Source: JAFLCM01 sp964510955 (GTDB taxonomy: Bacteria > Planctomycetota > Phycisphaerae > Phycisphaerales > UBA1924). From it: DNA of 20,386 bases. The stretch lies in the NCBI GenBank assembly GCA_964510955.1, contig CAZEDW010000057.1, forward strand, positions 1-20,386. Direction: 5' to 3'. The notes beneath the pieces are model-generated. The model worked only from the letters and a program-made list of their open reading frames with translations. It made no database searches and was not told the DNA's origin. The position numbers and the translations under genes were made by a program. Shown here one piece after another: positions 1 to 6,578 of the stretch (position 1 is its first letter; each line of letters opens with the position of its first letter).

Positions 1-279
1 GCTGCGGCCCCGGCCCCTGCCACGGGCTCGAGCGGCCCGGGCCGCGCCCCCGCGCAGGCCCCGGTGCCGGCGCCGGCGATGGACCCATCGAAGTTCCCCG
101 GCGGCGTGGTCCCGACCAAGCTGCCGCCGCGGATGATGATGGGGCGCGTTCGCACCTCGCGGAGCTCGCGAGCGCCCGGGCCTGTGCCGGGAACAACAGC
201 CCCGGTCGCCAACGCGGTCCCGGCCCCGACGCCGGCCCCGGAAGAAACGCCCGCGACGGACGCGCCGGCGTCCGCATAA
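1..279 (+). CDS. C-terminal end of a truncated protein with a Pro/Ala-rich tail
   Basis: The frame is open from the first base to a TAA at 277-279, so this is the 3' end of a gene that begins before the window. About 92 residues are visible. They are dominated by Ala, Pro, Thr and Gly, with a short less biased stretch (DPSKFPGGVVPTKLPPRMMM) and a basic patch (GRVRTSRSSR) in the middle. No domain is recognisable. Such low-complexity tails are usually disordered linkers or C-terminal extensions. A GTG at 64 is an internal codon, not a convincing start. The stop lies 41 bp before the fasciclin gene on the same strand, so the two may be co-transcribed. The function cannot be deduced from this fragment, and in GC-rich DNA an open frame alone is only moderate support for coding. 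Confidence 0.55.
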   Translation, partial: AAAPAPATGSSGPGRAPAQAPVPAPAMDPSKFPGGVVPTKLPPRMMMGRVRTSRSSRAPGPVPGTTAPVANAVPAPTPAPEETPATDAPASA

Positions 280-310
280 CCCGTCCGACGAACGCGGCCA
301 CTTCGCAATT

Positions 311-314
311 GGAG
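311..314 (+). promoter_or_regulatory. Shine-Dalgarno site of the fasciclin gene
   Basis: GGAG sits six bases before the ATG at 321. It decides the start against an in-frame TTG at 309, which would overlap the site. The 13-base initiation context (GGAGCCCCCCATG) is identical to that of rpmB at 12540-12552. Confidence 0.6.
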
Positions 315-320
315 CCCCCC

Positions 321-1358
321 ATGCCCGCGCTGTTCCAGAAGACGCTCATGCTGCTCGTGCTCGGCGCCGCGGCGCTGGGGCAGGCGGCGCCGCCGACGCC
401 GCAGAGCGAGCCGGGCGCGCCGCCGGGTGTGTACAAGCCGGGCAGCGCCGAGACCGACACGTCGGCTTTGGCCCGCGTGAAGGCCGACCCGCGTCTGGCG
501 TCTTTCGTCAAGCTCATCGAGGCCACCCAGCAGGAGAGCCTGCTGCGGAGCGAGAGCATCACGGTGCTGGCGCCGACCAACGATGCGATCCGGGCGCTGC
601 CCAAAGAGGTCGGCGAGACGCTGAGCGACGCGACGGCCATAGAAAAGGTGCGCAAGTTCGTGCGCAATCATGTTGTGATCGGGGCCTACGCGTCCGACAA
701 GCTCAGTGACCCCAAGAAAACCTCCACGCTCCGCACGTTCGCCGGGCGCTCGCTCGCGGTGACGCAGAAAGACAAGCGCACCCTGATCGCCGACGCCAGG
801 GTGGTGCAGGCCGATATCCCCTGCGCCAACGGCGTGGTCCACATTGTTGACCATGCCATGCTGATCCCGACGCGGGACCTGCTCGACGTCATCAAGGCCA
901 ATCCCAGGGCGACGACGTTCCTGAAGATGCTGCAGAAGACCGGGCTGGACGCCAAGCTGCAGGAGCAGCAGCCCTTCACGATGATCGTCCCGACGGATGA
1001 GGCCTGGGGGCGACTCTCCCCCGACTTCATGAAGGACCTGATGGACCCGGCCAAGCTGGACGAGCTGATCAAGGTCATCCACCGCCACATGTTCCCCGGC
1101 ACCGTCCGCACCGCGAACATGCGGAACTTCAAGGAGCTCCCCTCCAAGGCCGGCGACAAGGCCCAGTTGTCGGTCGAGAACGGGGTTGTGGTCTTCAACC
1201 GCACCGCCCACGTGGTGGAGGGTGATCTGGAGGCGTCCAACGGCATGGTGCACTTGGTGGACGACATTCTCCGGTGGGTGCCGACGGGCGAGAACGCGCC
1301 GAAGACGATCCCGCCGCCGCCACCGGGGTTTGACGGCAAGCCCGGCGAGAAGAAGTAG
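321..1358 (+). CDS. Secreted protein with two fasciclin (FAS1) domains
   Basis: The 345-residue product begins with a signal peptide (residues 1 to about 22, hydrophobic core LMLLVLGAAALG, likely cleavage after QA). Two FAS1 repeats follow, at about 50-182 and 186-321. Each shows the family landmarks: an early 'TVLAPTNDAI' or 'TMIVPTDEAW' strand, the NHVV / HRHMF region, and a closing 'NGVVHIVDHAML' or 'NGMVHLVDDIL' motif. The C-terminus is a Pro-rich tail (IPPPPPGF) with basic residues at the end. FAS1 domains are extracellular adhesion modules, so the protein probably acts in the cell envelope or outside it. The ATG at 321 is preferred because of the GGAG site just upstream. It precedes a SigK-like sigma factor and an RskA-like anti-sigma factor on the same strand. 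FAS1 proteins MPT70 and MPT83 are SigK targets in mycobacteria, which suggests that this gene is a target of the neighbouring sigma factor (inference). Confidence 0.93.
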   Translation: MPALFQKTLMLLVLGAAALGQAAPPTPQSEPGAPPGVYKPGSAETDTSALARVKADPRLASFVKLIEATQQESLLRSESITVLAPTNDAIRALPKEVGETLSDATAIEKVRKFVRNHVVIGAYASDKLSDPKKTSTLRTFAGRSLAVTQKDKRTLIADARVVQADIPCANGVVHIVDHAMLIPTRDLLDVIKANPRATTFLKMLQKTGLDAKLQEQQPFTMIVPTDEAWGRLSPDFMKDLMDPAKLDELIKVIHRHMFPGTVRTANMRNFKELPSKAGDKAQLSVENGVVVFNRTAHVVEGDLEASNGMVHLVDDILRWVPTGENAPKTIPPPPPGFDGKPGEKK

Positions 1359-1367
1359 TAGCCGACC

Positions 1368-1430
1368 GGGCACCGGGGGCATCGGGGACATCGGGGTGCG
1401 GGGGGGACGTTCCGGGCGGGGGGGGGGAGG
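1368..1430 (+). repeat. G-rich tract with 9-bp tandem repeat, G-quadruplex capable
   Basis: Ten bases after the fasciclin stop the coding strand carries runs of three or more G at 1368-1370, 1375-1379, 1384-1387, 1393-1396, 1400-1406, 1414-1416 and 1418-1427, with short loops between them. The first part is a 9-bp imperfect tandem repeat (CACCGGGGG, CATCGGGGA, CATCGGGGT at 1371-1397). At the end GGGGGA pairs with TCCCCC across a three-base loop. The pattern fits a G-quadruplex in DNA or RNA, perhaps marking the 3' end of the fasciclin transcript. That role is inference. Confidence 0.6.
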
Positions 1431-1494
1431 TTCCCCCGGGCAGGTCGCGGCGAGGTGGGCACGATTGGAATAATTCTGTACCATCCGCCCCCCA

Positions 1495-2160
1495 ATGTCG
1501 GCGGACCGACTTTCCATCACCCCTGACGGGTCCCCCACTGGCGGCGAGGTTCCGCTGCTGGTTCGGATCGCGCGTGGGGACCAGTCCGCCGTCTCGGCGT
1601 TCATGGACCGCTACAGCGGGCTGGTGTGGAGCCTGGCCCGGCGCTTAGCCGCCAGCGACCCCGATGCCGAGGACGCCGTCCACGAGATCTTCATCGACCT
1701 CTGGAAGTCCGCTGCAAGGTTCGACCCCAGTCTGGCAAGTGAGGTGACCTTTGTGGCGATGGTGGCCCGGCGCCGGCTGATCGACCGTCGGCGGCGGTTG
1801 GGTCGTCGTCCCCGGATGGAGGCTGTTCGGGACGCCGATGTATCGTCGGCGGGGATGCCCACGTTGGCCGATGGGACACGCACCGAGGTCAGCGAGGAGG
1901 CGCGGATCGCGGCCGCCGAGCTCAAGAACCTCAACCCCGAGCAGCAACGGGTCCTGACGCTGTCGATTTTCCACGGGTTATCGCACGAGAAGATCGCGTC
2001 GGCGCTGAAGTTGCCGCTCGGGACGGTTAAGACGCACGCCCGGCGCGGGCTGATCAAACTTCGTGAATCGCTGGAATCACTGCGAGCGAATCGCTCAGGG
2101 GTCGCGGGCGGGCTTGCCGGCGGCCATCGGGGCCAAAGTTCGGGGGGACAACCAGCATGA
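1495..2160 (+). CDS. ECF-type RNA polymerase sigma factor, SigK-like
   Basis: The 221-residue protein has the two-domain layout of ECF sigma factors. Region 2 spans about 35-100 (FMDRYSGLVWSLARR, the acidic DPDAEDAVHEIFIDLW core, then FVAMVARRRLIDRRRR), and region 4 spans about 140-192 (LNPEQQRVLTLSIFHGLSHE, then a helix-turn-helix ending LPLGTVKTHARRGLIKLR). The RFDP motif and the LPLGTVKT helix resemble the SigK (ECF19) group, whose anti-sigma factors are RskA proteins. The next gene encodes an RskA-like protein and starts at the ATGA overlap (2157-2160), which implies translational coupling. The C-terminus (about 200-221) is a Gly/Ser-rich tail. There is no clear Shine-Dalgarno before the ATG. 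A short AT-rich patch (AATAAT at 1469-1474) may be part of a promoter, but no matching -35 is evident. Being an ECF/SigK-like sigma factor is well supported; the exact subgroup is less certain. Confidence 0.92.
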   Translation: MSADRLSITPDGSPTGGEVPLLVRIARGDQSAVSAFMDRYSGLVWSLARRLAASDPDAEDAVHEIFIDLWKSAARFDPSLASEVTFVAMVARRRLIDRRRRLGRRPRMEAVRDADVSSAGMPTLADGTRTEVSEEARIAAAELKNLNPEQQRVLTLSIFHGLSHEKIASALKLPLGTVKTHARRGLIKLRESLESLRANRSGVAGGLAGGHRGQSSGGQPA

Positions 2161-3008
2161 GCTACCGCGCGTCCGAGAACATCTGCCTCTACGACCTGCT
2201 CGCCGATCAGGCGACCACGGGTCTGGATGCGCGCCGCGCTGAGATGCTCAGCGCGTTGCTGCAGGGGGCGGAGGGCGCGACCGACGGCTTTGATCTGGCG
2301 GCAGCCTCCCTCGACGTGGCCCTGAGCAGCGCGGGGGCCGCCGAGGCCATGCCGGCCTCCGTCCGAGCCAGCGCCGAGGCCGCGCTGCGGCAGGCGATGG
2401 GGGGTGTCGCGGCTCCGGCGGCGGCTCCCGCCCAGTTGCGGCTGGCCCACGCCGAGGGCGACGCCGACCTGGGCGAGGTTCAGCGCCGCCAGTGGACCGG
2501 GCCGCGTCAGGCCGGTTCGAGCTTCTCCTGGGCCCCGTGGCTGCTCGCGGCGGCGTGCCTGGCGGTGGTTGGAAGCGTGATCCTGCACCAGGTCCAGCCG
2601 GCCGCCCCCGGCGCCCCCGGAACGCCGAGCGCCGATGCGCTGCTCGCCCGCGCCGGCGTGGTTCATGTGGACATCGTCAAGCAGAAGGACGCGACCTGTG
2701 CCGAGTGCAAGGGCGACGTGATCTGGGACAACGCGGCGCAGGAGGGCGTGATCCGCCTGCACGGGCTCGCGGTCAACGACGCCGCGAAGGAGCAGTACCA
2801 GCTCTGGATCATCGACAAGACACAGAAGCACCCGATCGACGCGGGCGTGTTCGACGTGACGGCGCAGGGAGACTTGGTGATCCCCATCCACGCCAAGCTG
2901 AAGGTGGCGGACCCGGCGGCGTTCGCGATCACGGTTGAGAAGCCCGGCGGGGTGGTGGTGTCGGACCTTGGGCGCCTCGCGGCGCTGGCGCCGATCACCA
3001 AGGGCTGA
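2157..3008 (+). CDS. Membrane anti-sigma factor, RskA-like (anti-sigma-K)
   Basis: The 283-residue protein should bind and inhibit the sigma factor encoded just upstream. The N-terminal part (about 1-120) is cytoplasmic, starting with a helical segment (ENICLYDLLADQ) like the anti-sigma N-termini that contact sigma regions 2 and 4. One membrane helix lies at about 127-147 (WLLAAACLAVVGSVIL). The remainder is extracytoplasmic and matches the RskA C-terminal domain, with the conserved QYQLWIID, DAGVFDV and AFAITVEKPGGV segments. A CxxC motif (C181-A-E-C184) sits at the start of this outer domain, which could bind metal or form a disulfide; I know of no such motif in mycobacterial RskA. The start overlaps the sigma stop codon by four bases. 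Release of the sigma factor probably requires proteolysis of this protein, as in the mycobacterial system (family knowledge, not visible here). Confidence 0.9.
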   Translation: MSYRASENICLYDLLADQATTGLDARRAEMLSALLQGAEGATDGFDLAAASLDVALSSAGAAEAMPASVRASAEAALRQAMGGVAAPAAAPAQLRLAHAEGDADLGEVQRRQWTGPRQAGSSFSWAPWLLAAACLAVVGSVILHQVQPAAPGAPGTPSADALLARAGVVHVDIVKQKDATCAECKGDVIWDNAAQEGVIRLHGLAVNDAAKEQYQLWIIDKTQKHPIDAGVFDVTAQGDLVIPIHAKLKVADPAAFAITVEKPGGVVVSDLGRLAALAPITKG

Positions 3009-3046
3009 GACATCGCCGGCTTCTCGCCACTCTATGCGGTGCGCCC

Positions 3047-3214
3047 TTAAGACTGCTTGCCAATCAGGAAGTAGAGGATCATCCCCACCAGCGGCAGCAG
3101 CAGCACCAGCGCGATCCACAGCACCTTCTTGGGCATCGAGCCGCCGCCGGTGAGGATGCTGTAGATCGCGACGATGTCGAGCGCGAGGATCAGGACGCCG
3201 ATGATGCTGGTCAT
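3047..3214 (-). CDS. PLDc_N-type two-helix membrane miniprotein
   Basis: This small gene encodes 55 residues: a first membrane helix (SIIGVLILALDIVAIYSIL), a short polar turn (TGGGSMPKK), then a second helix (LWIALVLLLPLVGMILYFLI) ending in GKQS. The turn with its 'KKVLW' exit and the LPLVG-x2-LYFL motif are typical of the PLDc_N domain (phospholipase D nuclease N-terminal), which also occurs as stand-alone small membrane proteins. The function of the stand-alone forms is not established. The start is the only ATG that yields the full first helix. The gene is convergent with the anti-sigma gene (38 bp between stops) and lies behind the YcxB-like gene on the same strand. A TAGAAT box six bases before the ATG could make the mRNA nearly leaderless. 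Confidence 0.85.
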   Translation of the reverse strand: MTSIIGVLILALDIVAIYSILTGGGSMPKKVLWIALVLLLPLVGMILYFLIGKQS

Positions 3215-3220
3215 GGCAGC

Positions 3221-3226
3221 ATTCTA
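3221..3226 (-). promoter_or_regulatory. Possible -10 box of the PLDc_N miniprotein gene
   Basis: Read on the minus strand this is TAGAAT, a good -10 hexamer, ending six bases before the ATG at 3214. Transcription would then start at about the A of the start codon. No convincing -35 is present, so support is weak. Confidence 0.25.
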
Positions 3227-3303
3227 TGTCCACGACTGTGAGACGGCAGCTTCACCGGGGCTTTGATCGCATCGGGTGAACCCTTGTGCCCGTTGACAGT
3301 TCC

Positions 3304-4056
3304 TCACGGAACAAAATCCACGATCCACCCGCACTCTGGGCAATTTCCGCGAGGTGTCCCTTTCAGGTTGTACCCGCAGCTAGGGCACGGGAAATCCAGA
3401 TCTTTGAGCTGGCTGGCAATCGGGTCGGGCGCATCGTTGGGTGCAGCGGCTCGGAACTGTTCGCAGTGGCGCACCCAAGCGTCGGCGGCCTGTTCCGCGC
3501 CGAACACCGAAGCGGGAAAAGACACATCGCCAACGAACTTCATCTCGATCAATATGACGCCGCCGTGACGTGAGACCACGCGCACGGACGACCAAGGAAT
3601 CACAGTCCATGATCGCCTTGTGCCGATGGCCAACGTCCCCGGCGTCGCAGAGTAGACGAAGCGACCGAGCATGCCGGCGAGGTGACCGGATCGCCGAAGG
3701 CGTGCGATCCACTTCTGGGGCGAGTCGGCTCGCGGGCCGCGTCCCCATTCTGCTCCCTTGAACATCAGCAGAAGAAACATCAGGAACGCCATGGCCGTCC
3801 CGAAAATGTTGTCCCCCAGGACGCAGAGCCGAATCCCTGCGTAAAGCATCAGAATACAGACCAAGACCTCGAACCCCACGGTCTTGACGTGCCGCTTGCG
3901 GGCGACAGTTCGAGCGGTTGTCGCCATGGCGGTCCGCGCCCAGGCGTCCCAGCTCTCGATCAGCAGAGCCTCCGTCATCTCAAACGAAATCGATGCCCCC
4001 GACGGGCCCGGCCCGGGCGAGTTTTCCTTGTTGAACAGCTGCACCCGCACCACCAT
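3304..4056 (-). CDS. YcxB-like membrane protein with C-terminal zinc ribbon
   Basis: With the ATG at 4056 the product has 250 residues. An N-terminal strand (SISFEMTEALLIESW) starts a YcxB-like domain. Two membrane helices follow (about 60-80 and 84-101), then a soluble segment with the pattern of YcxB C-termini (FVYSATPGTLAIGTRRSWTV, IPWSSVRVVSRHGGVILIEM). The last 30 residues form a zinc ribbon, C224-x2-C227-x11-C239-x2-C242, with the CPSCGYNLKG and CPECGW knuckles seen in many planctomycete proteins. The role is unknown; YcxB family proteins are uncharacterised. A second ATG at 3978 would give a 224-residue form but would cut the SISFEM strand. There is no Shine-Dalgarno at either. The 4056 start leaves only 24 bp to the divergent M16 peptidase gene, so start choice is uncertain. 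The frame runs open further upstream, but that part overlaps the M16 gene and is rejected. Confidence 0.75.
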   Translation of the reverse strand: MVVRVQLFNKENSPGPGPSGASISFEMTEALLIESWDAWARTAMATTARTVARKRHVKTVGFEVLVCILMLYAGIRLCVLGDNIFGTAMAFLMFLLLMFKGAEWGRGPRADSPQKWIARLRRSGHLAGMLGRFVYSATPGTLAIGTRRSWTVIPWSSVRVVSRHGGVILIEMKFVGDVSFPASVFGAEQAADAWVRHCEQFRAAAPNDAPDPIASQLKDLDFPCPSCGYNLKGTPRGNCPECGWIVDFVP

Positions 4057-4080
4057 ACCGCGCGCCGTTACGATTGCCTC

Positions 4081-5301
4081 ATGCCCGTCACCTTCCGCCA
4101 AACCACTTTCCCCAACTCCCTCACCATCATCGCTGAGACCGACCCCTCGGCCCACACCGCCGCCTGCGGGTTCTTTGTCCGCACGGGGGCCCGCGACGAG
4201 AAGCCCGAGGTGATGGGCGTCAGCCACTTCCTTGAGCACATGATGTTCAAGGGCACGGCCAAGCGCTCAGCGGATGACGTGAACCGCGAGTTCGATGAGA
4301 TCGGTGCAAACCACAACGCGTACACCTCGGGCGAGTTGACGTGCTTCTACGCCTCGATGCTCCCGGAGTACTTCACCAAGGGGGCCGACATCCTGTGCGA
4401 CATTCTTCGCCCCGCGCTCCGCACCGAGGACTTCGACACCGAGAAGGGAGTGATCCTCGAAGAGATCGCCATGTACAAGGACAACCCGTTCTGGGTGCTG
4501 TACGAGAAGGCGATGGAGGAGTACTACGGGAGTCACCCGCTGGCCCACCGCGTGCTGGGAACCGACGACACGATCAAGGCTCTCCAGCGCGACCAGATGA
4601 AGACGTATTTCGATGCGCGTTACAGCGCTGACAACACGGTCGTTGCGCTGGCGGGGCGGGTGGATTTCGACGCGGCGGTGGCGCAGATATCGGCGGCGTG
4701 CGGGCACTGGGGCAACACCGGCGCGGCGCGCAACACCGCGGCCCCGTCGGCGCACGACCGCTCGTTCACGCTGCGCGACGCCAAGGTGAACCGCGCGTAC
4801 ACGCTGATGATCTGCCCCGGGCCGAGCTCAACCGACCCGCGCCGCTACGCCGCCAGCATGCTCGCGCAGGTCCTTGGCGGCGGCGACAACAGCCGCCTGC
4901 ACTGGGCCCTGGTCGAGCCGGGGACCGCCGAGGAGGCCGTCGCGGCGTTTGATCCGCGCGACGGGTGCGGCGACTATTACATCTACGCCTCGTGCGACCC
5001 GGATCGCGTCGATGAGGTGTGGGCGGGCGTGGAGAAGGAAATCGACGGGCTGGTGGCGTCGCTGACGCCGGATGACCTTGAGCGTCTGCGGAACAAGACC
5101 GCCACGGGCGTCACGCTGGCGGGCGAGCGCCCCAGCGGCCGGATGCAGCGGTTGGGTCGCATGTGGACCTATGAGCGTGAGTACCGGCCGCTGGAAAAGG
5201 AGCTGGACGCGATCAACGCCGTGACGCTGGAGGACCTCCGCGCCGTGGCGGCGGCGTATCCGTTCAGGCCGCGCACGGTGGGGCGGATGCTGCCGGCGTG
5301 A
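4081..5301 (+). CDS. M16 family zinc metallopeptidase (processing-peptidase-like)
   Basis: The 406-residue protein is a single-unit M16 peptidase of the size of mitochondrial processing peptidase subunits and bacterial YmxG-type enzymes. The inverted zinc motif HxxEH is H49-F-L-E-H53 in GVSHFLEHMMFKGT. The downstream glutamate ligand is E127 or E128 in VILEEIAMYKDNP. The family's NAYTS segment (HNAYTSGELTCFYA) and the C-terminal 'GGGDNSRLHWALVE' segment of the inactive half-domain are present. No signal peptide is seen, so the enzyme is probably cytoplasmic. The start at 4081 gives the usual short N-terminus before the first strand (NSLTIIAETDPS). The frame is open upstream but that sequence overlaps the divergent YcxB-like gene and has no family similarity. 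No second M16 gene is adjacent, so it may act as a homodimer. It converges on prfA. Confidence 0.93.
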   Translation: MPVTFRQTTFPNSLTIIAETDPSAHTAACGFFVRTGARDEKPEVMGVSHFLEHMMFKGTAKRSADDVNREFDEIGANHNAYTSGELTCFYASMLPEYFTKGADILCDILRPALRTEDFDTEKGVILEEIAMYKDNPFWVLYEKAMEEYYGSHPLAHRVLGTDDTIKALQRDQMKTYFDARYSADNTVVALAGRVDFDAAVAQISAACGHWGNTGAARNTAAPSAHDRSFTLRDAKVNRAYTLMICPGPSSTDPRRYAASMLAQVLGGGDNSRLHWALVEPGTAEEAVAAFDPRDGCGDYYIYASCDPDRVDEVWAGVEKEIDGLVASLTPDDLERLRNKTATGVTLAGERPSGRMQRLGRMWTYEREYRPLEKELDAINAVTLEDLRAVAAAYPFRPRTVGRMLPA

Positions 5302-5350
5302 CTGCGGCGCTCGGCCGATGCCTTGATGCCTCAAACCTCATGCCCTCCCG

Positions 5351-6445
5351 TCACATCCCTGCCAGCCGGCGCGCCGTCTCCGCCTCGCGCAGCGACTTCA
5401 CCATTTCGACGAACGCCGCGCCGCCCAGCAGCACGCCCTGAAGGTCAAATGATCTTTCCAGGCGGTGATCGACGGCCATGTTCTCCTTGTAGCGGTACGT
5501 CCTGATCCGCTCCGACCGGTCGCCGCTGCCGATCTGAGCCAGGCGCTGTGCAGACTGCTCGGCCTGTTTCTTCGCCAGTTGCAGCTCGAACAGCCGCGCG
5601 CGCAAAAGCCGCCACGCCTTCTCTCGATTGGTCGATTGGCTCTTGGTCTCCTGCATCCGCACCTCGATGCCGGTGGGCTTGTGGATGAGGTGCACGGCGG
5701 TGGCCACCTTGTTGACGTTCTGGCCGCCGGGGCCGCGGGCGGTGGTGACGTGCTCGACGACTTCGCTCTCGTCGAGCTCGAGTTCGACGGGTCGCGGCTC
5801 GGGCATGACGGCGACGGTGGCGGTGCTGGTGTGGACCCGTCCCTGGGCCTCGGTCGCGGGGACGCGCTTGACGCAGTGGGTGCCGGCCTCGGCGCCCAGC
5901 TCCGCGAACACGCCCTCGCCGGCGACCGTGACGACGGCGCTGCGGACGCCGCCCACGCTTGAATCGGTGTCGAGCTCGACGGGCTCCCACTTCCATCCGC
6001 GGGCGGCGGCGTATTTCTGGTACATCGCCAGGAGGTCCGCGGCCCACAGGCCGGCCTCGTCGCCGCCGACTCCTGCGCGGATTTCGAGCAGGACCGACGC
6101 GACGGACTGGTCGTCCGCTGTCACGAGCCGGGCGGCGGCCTCTTCCAGCGTGCTCGCCATCCTGGCTTCGAGCAGCGGGAGCTCCTCGCGTGCGAGGGCG
6201 GCGAGCTCAGCGTCGGGGCCGGTTGCGGCGGATTTCAGGTCAGCTGTCTCTCGCTCGCCCTTGCGGTACGCGGCCAAGGCGTCGGCCAGCGGGTCGAGCG
6301 CCGCCTTGCGGATCGACAGGTCTCGCACCCTGCGGTGGTCGCCGAGCACCGCGGGGTCTTCGAGTTGCCGTGCCAGGTCTTCGCGCTCGCGCGCCACCGC
6401 CTCGAGCTTCTTCAGGACGGCCGAGCTGAGTGACGGGGACAGCAT
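5351..6445 (-). CDS. prfA: Peptide chain release factor 1
   Basis: The 364-residue protein matches class I release factors, which read stop codons and hydrolyse peptidyl-tRNA on the ribosome. The codon-recognition tripeptide is PAT (196-198, in CVKRVPATEAQGRVHTS), which marks RF1 (UAA/UAG) rather than RF2. The catalytic GGQ is at 240-242. The N-terminal coiled-coil domain (about 1-110) and the 'EIRAGVGGDEAGLWAADL' segment are typical, and the length is normal. The GGQ lies in ARGPGGQNVNK, whereas the common RF1 form is SGAGGQHVN. The ATG at 6445 gives the standard N-terminus; the frame is open upstream without similarity. The gene lies 133 bp behind zwf on the same strand, so it may be read from the zwf promoter or from one in the gap. 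No prmC methyltransferase gene is adjacent. Confidence 0.95.
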   Translation of the reverse strand: MLSPSLSSAVLKKLEAVAREREDLARQLEDPAVLGDHRRVRDLSIRKAALDPLADALAAYRKGERETADLKSAATGPDAELAALAREELPLLEARMASTLEEAAARLVTADDQSVASVLLEIRAGVGGDEAGLWAADLLAMYQKYAAARGWKWEPVELDTDSSVGGVRSAVVTVAGEGVFAELGAEAGTHCVKRVPATEAQGRVHTSTATVAVMPEPRPVELELDESEVVEHVTTARGPGGQNVNKVATAVHLIHKPTGIEVRMQETKSQSTNREKAWRLLRARLFELQLAKKQAEQSAQRLAQIGSGDRSERIRTYRYKENMAVDHRLERSFDLQGVLLGGAAFVEMVKSLREAETARRLAGM

Positions 6446-6578
6446 GAGTAACCGGCGGGCTTTCGGAGCGGAGGTGGCGGCGAGGGCTGCGCGGGATCGA
6501 ACGATCTTCGCCCCGGTGCGCCGGAACAAGCCTACACCCGTGGGGGGGTGCGGGCGGCGGCGGGTGAAGGGTTGATCG

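Noticed and set aside
1611..3233. 540-codon open frame on the minus strand across the sigma and anti-sigma genes
   Set aside because: It is antisense to two well-supported genes, rich in Arg/His/Pro as expected of a shadow frame in GC-rich DNA, and shows no domain. Its first codons only overlap the true PLDc_N gene in another frame.
3682..4080. N-terminal extension of the M16 peptidase
   Set aside because: The added residues are low in similarity to any M16 N-terminus and overlap the divergent YcxB-like gene, which has clear membrane helices and a zinc ribbon.
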